Of a stretch of DNA of 36,338 nucleotides, positions 30,908 to 36,338 are shown in pieces; within the stretch, counting starts at the first letter, position 1; each line of letters begins with the position of its first letter. The notes under the pieces are model-generated. The model ran no database searches, was not told where the DNA came from, and was given only the letters and a program-made list of their open reading frames with translations. Both the position numbers and the translations under genes were made by a program. The DNA is taken from assembly GCA_900320325.1 (NCBI GenBank), contig ONRU01000015.1, positions 1-36,338 on the forward strand, read 5' to 3'. The DNA comes from an uncultured Lachnospiraceae bacterium (GTDB taxonomy: Bacteria; Bacillota; Clostridia; Lachnospirales; Lachnospiraceae).

Positions 30908-31319
30908 CCTGCCAGTTCTACATAAACATCCGCGTTGCGGCGGTTCTCCGCCACGGCTTCCGGGCTCATCTGTCCCCGGACCCTGGCGGGATTGCCGAAA
31001 GCGACGGATCCGTCCGGGATTTCCGTACCCTGGGTGACCAGGGCGCCGGCCCCGATGATACAGTCCCGGCCGATCCGGGCCAGCCGTGGACGATGGCCCC
31101 GTGGCCGATGGTCACGCCGCTGCCGATATGGACCGGATTGCCGGGATCTCCGTGGACCACCGCGTTGTCCTGGATATTGGTCCTGTCCCCGATATGGATG
31201 TCGACCTCATCCCCGCGGATGACCGCGTTATACCAGACGCCGCAGTCCCGTCCGATGGTCACATCCCCTGTAATGACGCTGCCTGCCGCCTGAAATACCT
31301 GTCCGTCCTTTGCTGTCAT
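30886..31319 (-). pseudogene. Gamma-type carbonic anhydrase family protein, broken by internal deletion and frameshift
   Basis: The first frame from ATG 31319 gives a left-handed beta-helix protein with N-A-V-I-R-G-D, Q-D-N-A-V-V-H-G-D and G-H-G-A-I-V-H-G. His56, His73 and His78 are the expected metal ligands. At about 31084 the frame becomes senseless. The family C-terminus continues in another frame: R-I-G-R-D-C-I-I-G-A-G-A-L-V, G-N-P-A-R-V-R-G, and a final helix ending at the TAA at 30886. The segment normally between H-G-C and the next I-G repeat (about 20 residues with L-V-G-M-G) is missing. The start overlaps the GH2 stop by four bases (ATGA). Confidence 0.85.
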
Positions 31320-33112
31320 CGCCGTTTCCCTCCTGTCCTTTTGTCAAATTCCTTATAGATCATGCGGTTGAGCCTGCGGATGACGGAGGCTTTCATTTTG
31401 AGCTTTTTCCTGTCCCAGGTCAGGAGACCGTTCACCTCGTCCTCAATATCGGAAACCTGGGTATAGACCGCCGCGGAGAGCCCCCGGCAGATATTGGGCA
31501 GGATATCGGTCCGGATCAGCTTTTCATAAGCCCGGGTCAGATCCTCTTCTGTTTCATAGCTGCCGTAGCCATAGGTCTTGCGCGGGCAGCTGTGTTTCTC
31601 GATCAGCCGGGAATAGCCGCCATATTCCGTCAGGGCCGCGATCCGGTCACTGACCTCAGCCTGGTAATGACGGAAGTAATTATGGACGCTGAGGAAATCG
31701 CCCCCCTTCTGGTCGAACCAGCCGCTGGCCTCATCCACCAGGCGGGTCCTGTCCAGCGCCCGGATCCGGCGGGTGGCTTCCGAAGCGTCGAACTGACCCC
31801 AGCCTTCGTTAAAGGGGACCCAGACGCAGATGGACGCCGCGTTGCCCAGCTGTTTCAGGGTCTCCTCCAGCTCCCGGTAATATTCCTCCCGGCCTTCCGG
31901 ATCCTGGCGGCCAAAGAGCTTATAGCGGCTGTCCCGGACATTGCGCTGGGTCCAGGTCAGGCCGTTGGGCATGTAGGTGACGAAATTCATATTGTAGGAC
32001 CGGCCCCCGTTGACCAGGTCCTGCCAGACCAGCATGCCCAGACGGTCGCAGTGCCAGTACCACCGTTCAGGTTCAATCTTGATATGCTTGCGCAGGGTAT
32101 TGAAGCCCAGGTCTTTGGCTGTCTGGATGTCATAAATCATAGCCTCATCCGTAGGCGGGGTCATCAGGCTCTCCGGCCAGTAGCCCTGGTCCAGGAGGCC
32201 GTTGCAGAAATAAGGCTTCCCGTTCAGGAAAAAGCGCAGGATTCCCTTTTCATCCCGGCGGCGCTCGAAACTGCGCATGGCGAAATAACCGGTCACCCTG
32301 TCCCGGTCCATGGTGATCTCTATGGTATAGAGGTGGGGATCCTCCGGAGACCATGGATGGAAATCCGGTATATGGATATAAATCCGGTCACTGGTATAGA
32401 AATGGATTTCCCGGATCTGCTGTTCATCATCCCGGATGACCGCGGAAGCGGAAATCCGCTTCTTCGCGTTGGTAAAGACGGACAGCTCGACCATGGAGTC
32501 CGCGAAGACGGGAGTAAGCCGCAGACCGGTGATATAGGTGTCCGGCACCCATTCCATCCAGACCGTCTTCCAGATCCCGCTCTGGGCCTGGTAGAACATG
32601 CCGCCCGGCTGCAGGGTCTGCTTGCCTCTGGCATGCCAGGAGGTATCCGAAAGGTCCCGGCAGACCAGCTCCAGGTCATTGCTGCCGTCCCGGATCAGAT
32701 CCGTGATATCCAGACTGAAAGCCAGATAGCCGCCTTCATGGCTGCCGGCCGGCAGGCCGTTGATATAGACCCGGCAGGTCTGGTCGACGCCGCCGAAATG
32801 CAGCAGCAGCCGCATGCGGGGTCTGACCTGTTCAATGTCAAAGGTCCGGTAATAATGCAGATACTGGTCGGGCTGCAGGATCCGCTCCACGCCGGAGAGG
32901 GCTGTCTCGGGCGAAAAGGGGACCAGGATCTGCCCGTCAAAGCGGCCGGTCCGGCCGCCTTCCCGGTCGATCCGGTAGTTCCATACGCCGTTCAGGATCT
33001 GGTATTCGTCCCTGACCATGGTGGGTCTGGGATATTCGGAAAGGGGGATCTTCGCGGGATCAGGATGCCTGAGATCCGCCCTGTCGGTCCAGGGAGTGGT
33101 CAGCTTGGTCAT
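31316..33112 (-). CDS. Glycoside hydrolase family 2 protein (beta-galactosidase/glucuronidase type)
   Basis: This 598-residue enzyme has the GH2 order: sugar-binding jelly roll (about 35-190, with H-F-G-G-V-D and E-G-G-Y-L-A-F), immunoglobulin-like domain (190-285) and TIM barrel (from about 290). The acid/base pair N435-E436 is in W-V-P-F-N-E-G-W and the nucleophile is probably E496 in L-T-E-Y-G-G. No signal peptide is present, so it should act inside the cell on imported oligosaccharides or glycosides; the exact sugar cannot be read. The frame is open to 33211, but ATG 33112 behind AGGAGAGGAG is preferred. It lies 19 bases after the nitroreductase gene and overlaps the carbonic anhydrase gene. 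Confidence 0.9.
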   Translation of the reverse strand: MTKLTTPWTDRADLRHPDPAKIPLSEYPRPTMVRDEYQILNGVWNYRIDREGGRTGRFDGQILVPFSPETALSGVERILQPDQYLHYYRTFDIEQVRPRMRLLLHFGGVDQTCRVYINGLPAGSHEGGYLAFSLDITDLIRDGSNDLELVCRDLSDTSWHARGKQTLQPGGMFYQAQSGIWKTVWMEWVPDTYITGLRLTPVFADSMVELSVFTNAKKRISASAVIRDDEQQIREIHFYTSDRIYIHIPDFHPWSPEDPHLYTIEITMDRDRVTGYFAMRSFERRRDEKGILRFFLNGKPYFCNGLLDQGYWPESLMTPPTDEAMIYDIQTAKDLGFNTLRKHIKIEPERWYWHCDRLGMLVWQDLVNGGRSYNMNFVTYMPNGLTWTQRNVRDSRYKLFGRQDPEGREEYYRELEETLKQLGNAASICVWVPFNEGWGQFDASEATRRIRALDRTRLVDEASGWFDQKGGDFLSVHNYFRHYQAEVSDRIAALTEYGGYSRLIEKHSCPRKTYGYGSYETEEDLTRAYEKLIRTDILPNICRGLSAAVYTQVSDIEDEVNGLLTWDRKKLKMKASVIRRLNRMIYKEFDKRTGGKRR

Positions 33113-33131
33113 GGCAGTCTCCTCTCCTGTG

Positions 33132-33668
33132 TCAGAAGCGGTTAATGTGTACTTTGTCAAAGGGCAGGTCTTCGACCTGACGGGCTTCGGGTCTGACGGC
33201 CGGTATGCCAAGGGAGAGCATGGCCAGAAGCCGGTAGTTGGAAGGGAACTTCAGGAAGGAACGGATATAGTTCTCCGTTGTCAGCTGGCCTGGCCGGGCG
33301 TCCCGGTTCCTGCCCTGGATCCAGCAGCTGCCGAGGCCCAGGCTGTCCGCCATCAGGTGCATATGGGCCATGACGATGGAACAGTCCTCTACCCATACAT
33401 CCGACAGGTCTTCATCGCCCAGGACTACGATGGCCGCGTCGGCGCCTGCCAGCATACGGGCCGAGCCCATGCGGCTGCCGGACAGGGAGATCAGGATCTG
33501 CCGGTCCCGGATGACGATCAGTTCCCAGGGACGCCGGCCCCTGGAAGAAGGAGCGGAAAGACCCGCTTCAATGACCGCGTTCAGTTTTTCCATGGGAATG
33601 GGGTCCCCGGTATATTCACGGATACTGCGCCTGTTCAGCATGATATCAAGTAATTCGTTTTTTTCCAT
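33132..33668 (-). CDS. Nitroreductase-family flavoprotein
   Basis: This 178-residue FMN-dependent oxidoreductase-like protein has the N-terminal R-R-S-I-R-E-Y block that contacts FMN phosphate. It also has S-A-P-S-S-R-G-R-R-P-W-E and the G-L-G-S-C-W-I-Q-G region, and ends in L-P-F-D-K-V-H. The family reduces nitro compounds, quinones or flavins with NAD(P)H; the true substrate is unknown. Its start lies inside the end of the thioesterase gene (23-base overlap), so the two are translationally coupled. Confidence 0.9.
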   Translation of the reverse strand: MEKNELLDIMLNRRSIREYTGDPIPMEKLNAVIEAGLSAPSSRGRRPWELIVIRDRQILISLSGSRMGSARMLAGADAAIVVLGDEDLSDVWVEDCSIVMAHMHLMADSLGLGSCWIQGRNRDARPGQLTTENYIRSFLKFPSNYRLLAMLSLGIPAVRPEARQVEDLPFDKVHINRF

Positions 33669-34221
33669 GGCTGCCCTTCTCTTTCTCTTCCTTAGGGGGT
33701 TTTTCTCTGACGGCCGTCCGGGGAAGGGGCGGCCGGTCCGCGGCTTTCTCCTCCGGCGCCGGACTGATGCCGCCCGGGAGCGTGTCCGGCTCTATGCCGA
33801 AATGGCGGACGCCGGGCATCTGTATATACATGAACTCTCCTCTGCAGAGCTCCCGTTCCTCCTCATCGGTCAGGACACATTCCACCCAGATCAGCTGGCG
33901 GCCGTTCTTGGTGACCCGGGCCCGGCAGGTGATGATGCCGTCCCGTCCCGGCCGCAGGAAGTTGAAGGAACTCTGGACTGTGGACCCGCCGCCGCCGAAG
34001 GAGGCGCCCGCAACCCCGCAGATGGTATCGCACAGGGTATAAAGGACTCCGCCGTGTACCGTTCCAAGAGGGTTCCGGTGCTTCTGTTCGATTTTCAGGA
34101 TGCCTTCGCAGTAACCGGGCTCCAGCCGGGTCAGGCGGATCCCTACATTCTGGGCAAAACCGGAATCATTGACCAGCTGCGTTGCCCGCTCCCAGTTCTC
34201 GTCTTGTACTGTTTTTTTCAT
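33646..34221 (-). CDS. PaaI-type hotdog-fold thioesterase with charged C-terminal tail
   Basis: This 191-residue protein has a PaaI/4HBT hotdog domain (about 10-135): N50-P-L-G, the V-H-G-G block at 55-58, and D65 on the central helix. These are the residues used for acyl-CoA thioester hydrolysis. The last 50 residues are an unusual Pro/Lys/Glu-rich tail, longer than the family normally has, which runs over the next gene's start and may simply reflect the overlap. The start follows the promoter at 34269-34297. It is the first gene of the cluster thioesterase-nitroreductase-GH2-carbonic anhydrase. Confidence 0.87.
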   Translation of the reverse strand: MKKTVQDENWERATQLVNDSGFAQNVGIRLTRLEPGYCEGILKIEQKHRNPLGTVHGGVLYTLCDTICGVAGASFGGGGSTVQSSFNFLRPGRDGIITCRARVTKNGRQLIWVECVLTDEEERELCRGEFMYIQMPGVRHFGIEPDTLPGGISPAPEEKAADRPPLPRTAVREKPPKEEKEKGSHGKKRIT

Positions 34222-34268
34222 GTAAACGCCGTTTCTGTCAGTAAACTGCTGATGTCTGTTACGGATTC

Positions 34269-34297
34269 ATTGTAAAATAAGCGGAAAAGGATTACAA
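34269..34297 (-). promoter_or_regulatory. Promoter of the thioesterase-nitroreductase-GH2 cluster
   Basis: On the minus strand TTGTAA (34292-34297), a 17-base spacer and TACAAT (34269-34274). It sits about 48 bases before the thioesterase start. Confidence 0.65.
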
Positions 34298-34370
34298 TAG
34301 GCCCCTTTTCGGGGCGTATCCGGGCTTTTGCGGCCGCTTTCTGACACAATTTTCGAAAATTCTGAAACAA

Positions 34371-34414
34371 TTGCGGCATATGTGTATTTATTTTATAATT
34401 AAAATGATACACAT
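34371..34414 (+). promoter_or_regulatory. Promoter of the DUF3048 lipoprotein with nested palindromes
   Basis: TTGCGG (34371-34376), a 17-base spacer and consensus TATAAT (34394-34399). ATGTGTAT (34379-34386) and ATACACAT (34407-34414) enclose an inner ATTTTA/TAAAAT pair, centring dyad symmetry on the -10. AATTTTCGAAAATT lies just upstream (34349-34362). These may be operators. Confidence 0.65.
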
Positions 34415-34465
34415 CATAAATATGCAGTCAGAACGTAAAAACTGTATCGAATACAGGAGGAGCCT

Positions 34466-35830
34466 ATGAAGAAAAAACAGATCGTTCTGCTGCTGGCAGT
34501 CTGCGCCATCGGTGCCCTGACGGCCTGCAGCTCTTTGGCCGGTGATGCCGGCATGTCTTCCGGCAGTGGAGAAACGGCCGCGCCGGCAGAGACAGTAAGT
34601 GAAGAAACGGCAGAGGAAACAGAAAAGGAAGAGACAGAGGAGGCCGCCGAAGAAGCGGAAGAGACTGTCGAGGAAGTCGTCGAGGAGGATCCCGGCCCGC
34701 CCCGCAGTGCCCTGACCGGCCTGGAGATCAGCCAGGAGGAAGCGGACGCCGACCTGCGGCCCCTGGCCGTTATGTATCCCATCGACCGTCTGGCCCAGCC
34801 CCAGTACGGCCTGGACCGGGTCCAGGTCTTTTACGAGATTCTGGAGGAAGGCGAAATGAGCCGGCAGATGGGCATTGTACAGGACTGGCAGAATCTGGAC
34901 CGGATCGGAAATATCCGCAGTATCCGTTCCTATTTCGTTTATGAAGGCCTGGAATGGGATCCCATCTATATCCATTACGGCGGCCCTACGGATTACTGCA
35001 TTGATATCCTGACCCGCCACGATGTCGATAATATCAACGGCGTCGGCGGTCCCCTGGGACCCAGCTACAACGCCTATTACCGGATCAATCCCAACGGAAT
35101 CCCCACCGAGCATACCGCTTATACGGATTCGGACCATGTCAATGCCGCCATTGATGAAGCCGGCTGGAGCAGGACCCATAAGGAGCTGTATCAGCATGGC
35201 CTGCATTTCAACTTTGTCGGCCTGGATGAGCCTGTGAATACGCTGGACCAGTATCCCGACGCGGTCGACGCGACAGAGATCGATATGTCCGCTTCCTTCC
35301 CCATGACCCAGTCTGCCCTGTCCTATGACGAGGAGACCGGTCTCTATTACAAACGGCTGTATGGACAGCCCCAGTGCGACGCGGTCAGCGGCAATCAGAT
35401 GGCCTTTGACAATATCTTTGTCAAGATCTGTGAATATGACCACCACCACGGCGGTGAGAGCGCCTACCTGCGCGTCTATGTTTCGGACGGCCCCGGCGAC
35501 GGCTATTACATCACCCACGGCAAGATGATCCACGTGACATGGACCAAGGACAGCGATTATTCTCCCAATGTCTATGTCGATGACAACGGCAACCCGGTCG
35601 ATGTCAATGTCGGCAAGACCATGGTATTTATCATCCACAAGGATGAGGATACCTTCCTGGCCAACGACGTATCCTACGGCGCCGGCCACATCTGGGGCGA
35701 GGTGCCCGCGGAAGAAGAGTCCTACGAAGAGGATGAGGACTATGAGGAGACAGAGGATTACGAGGAGTACGAAGAGTACGAGGAAGAAGAAACTGTCTAT
35801 GAAGACGAGCCGGAAGAAGGAGAATGGTAA
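34466..35830 (+). CDS. DUF3048-family lipoprotein (YerB-like)
   Basis: This 454-residue secreted lipoprotein has a signal peptide with lipobox L-T-A-C (Cys21), then a Glu/Thr/Ala-rich spacer (about 30-75). The DUF3048 N-terminal domain follows from about 80 (R-P-L-A-V-M-Y-P-I-D, P-Q-Y-G-L-D, F-Y-E-I-L-E-E-G, I-G-N-I-R-S-I-R-S-Y), then the C-terminal domain (about 280-410) with Y-D-H-H-H-G-G and I-T-H-G-K. It ends with an acidic Glu/Tyr/Asp tail (about 415-454). B. subtilis YerB belongs here; function is unknown. The start follows CAGGAGGAG. It has its own promoter and terminator and is convergent with the aminotransferase gene. Confidence 0.9.
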   Translation: MKKKQIVLLLAVCAIGALTACSSLAGDAGMSSGSGETAAPAETVSEETAEETEKEETEEAAEEAEETVEEVVEEDPGPPRSALTGLEISQEEADADLRPLAVMYPIDRLAQPQYGLDRVQVFYEILEEGEMSRQMGIVQDWQNLDRIGNIRSIRSYFVYEGLEWDPIYIHYGGPTDYCIDILTRHDVDNINGVGGPLGPSYNAYYRINPNGIPTEHTAYTDSDHVNAAIDEAGWSRTHKELYQHGLHFNFVGLDEPVNTLDQYPDAVDATEIDMSASFPMTQSALSYDEETGLYYKRLYGQPQCDAVSGNQMAFDNIFVKICEYDHHHGGESAYLRVYVSDGPGDGYYITHGKMIHVTWTKDSDYSPNVYVDDNGNPVDVNVGKTMVFIIHKDEDTFLANDVSYGAGHIWGEVPAEEESYEEDEDYEETEDYEEYEEYEEEETVYEDEPEEGEW

Positions 35831-35876
35831 GACCTCCTTACGCTGACGGAACATTGAAAGAGTTTCGCGGATAAGT

Positions 35877-35932
35877 AAAATCCCGTCCTGTATCGTGAGC
35901 TTACATGTACGATACAGGACGGGATTTTTTTA
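35877..35932. terminator. Bidirectional terminator between the DUF3048 and aminotransferase genes
   Basis: ATCCCGTCCTGTATCGT pairs with ACGATACAGGACGGGAT around a 12-base loop, followed by seven T. The other strand also carries TTTTAC, so it can serve both convergent genes. Confidence 0.9.
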
Positions 35933-35956
35933 ATCTTTAACAAGTCCGCGGGACGG

Positions 35957-36338
35957 TCAGGCTTCCGCCTCCGTTTCCGCAGCCTGTCCGGCGGCTTCCG
36001 CCCGCAGCTGTGCCTGCAGGTCCGGATCCTCCAGCAGTTTTTTAACGCTGATCAGTTTGACGCAGAGGGTAAAGAGCTCGGCGGCTGTCTTCAGGTCATC
36101 CAGGGAAGGATAGGAAGGGGCGATACGGATATTGGTATCCAGAGGATCCTTGCCGTAGGGCCATGTGGCGCCCGCGCCGGTCATCTTGACGCCGGCCCTC
36201 TTGGCGGCGGATACGACTTGCTTGGCGCAGCCGGGGATAGTATCAAAACTGATGAAATAGCCGCCCAGGGGCTTGGTCCATCTGCCGATGCCCAGACCGC
36301 CCAGATTGGTTTCCAGGGTATTTTCGACCATTTCGAAC
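35957..36338 (-). CDS. Class I-type PLP aminotransferase (Asp_aminotransf/MocR-like group), C-terminal part
   Basis: The frame is open across the right edge, so only about 127 C-terminal residues are seen. The blocks G-G-L-G-x-G-R-W, P-L-G-G-Y-F-I-S-F-D, G-A-G-A-T-W-P-Y-G-K-D and N-I-R-I-A-P-S-Y-P match the end of a group of PLP-dependent aminotransferases common in Clostridia. The Arg in N-I-R-I-A-P is the expected substrate carboxylate ligand. The final residues are an Ala/Glu-rich tail. An internal Met at 36331 is not the start. The PLP lysine lies outside the window. Confidence 0.8.
   Translation of the reverse strand, partial: FEMVENTLETNLGGLGIGRWTKPLGGYFISFDTIPGCAKQVVSAAKRAGVKMTGAGATWPYGKDPLDTNIRIAPSYPSLDDLKTAAELFTLCVKLISVKKLLEDPDLQAQLRAEAAGQAAETEAEA

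Noticed and set aside
31310..33145. 611-codon plus-strand frame opposite the GH2 gene
   Set aside because: The minus strand carries complete GH2 domains and catalytic residues.
1..36338. CRISPR array, tRNA or rRNA genes
   Set aside because: No regularly spaced repeats of 25-37 bases and no cloverleaf or rRNA-like stretch were seen on either strand by eye.

Overview
The window looks like a chromosomal segment of a Gram-positive anaerobe of the Clostridia, most likely Lachnospiraceae. This rests on strong AGGAGG-type ribosome binding sites, a glucitol-type PTS operon with GutM and a PRD regulator, and the presence of DUF1846, DUF3048, NSS and SnoaL-PAS families typical of that group. It is an inference, because no rRNA or other marker gene is present. 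Positions 1-3397 are visibly more AT-rich than the rest and hold mobile DNA. The remainder is GC-rich host sequence.

Region 1 (1-3397) is a nested mobile element. Three overlapping tyrosine recombinase genes on the minus strand, the third cut by the window edge, match the recombinase-in-trio (RIT) layout. Their element ends in 10-bp repeats at about 2615. The sequence then continues in frame inside a group II intron reverse transcriptase (after the usual P-Q, at G-G-N-I-S-P), followed by recognisable intron domains V and VI. The RIT-like element therefore appears to have split a group II intron; the intron's 5' half would lie left of the window.

Region 2 (3430-11258) holds housekeeping and accessory genes: oligoendopeptidase F, RpiB, an unrecognised protein, a voltage-gated-type K+ channel, a lipoprotein, a rhomboid protease broken by an internal deletion, a YfbR-type HD nucleotidase and a VanZ-like protein.

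Region 3 (11259-20656) is a sugar alcohol locus: sorbitol-6-phosphate dehydrogenase, GutM, and PTS IIC, IIB and IIA of the glucitol family. It is followed by a full-length PRD regulator with a C-terminal EIIA domain, a shorter paralogue without that domain, and a ROK regulator. Uptake would phosphorylate glucitol, the dehydrogenase would convert glucitol-6-P to fructose-6-P, and the regulators would control expression. A shared TTTATAAAAGT motif links the operon promoter region to the second regulator's promoter.

Region 4 (20657-36338) holds an NSS transporter, a small unknown protein, a DUF1846 protein, a ComB-like phosphatase, an Mrp P-loop ATPase diverging from a NYN/OST-HTH protein, a large SnoaL-PAS-coiled-coil protein with a degenerate kinase end diverging from a small XRE regulator, and RlmH. 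A minus-strand cluster follows (hotdog thioesterase, nitroreductase, GH2 glycosidase, gamma-carbonic anhydrase). The carbonic anhydrase, like the rhomboid, has lost an internal segment and its frame. The window ends with a DUF3048 lipoprotein and the 3' end of an aminotransferase gene.

The items most worth a second look are the RIT-in-intron junction, a three-copy hairpin repeat (TGAACC...GTCAGACT...GGTTCA) placed just 3' of genes, the mirrored operator pair around the second PRD regulator's promoter, a PTS IIA with a single histidine, and two genes with the same kind of internal deletion.
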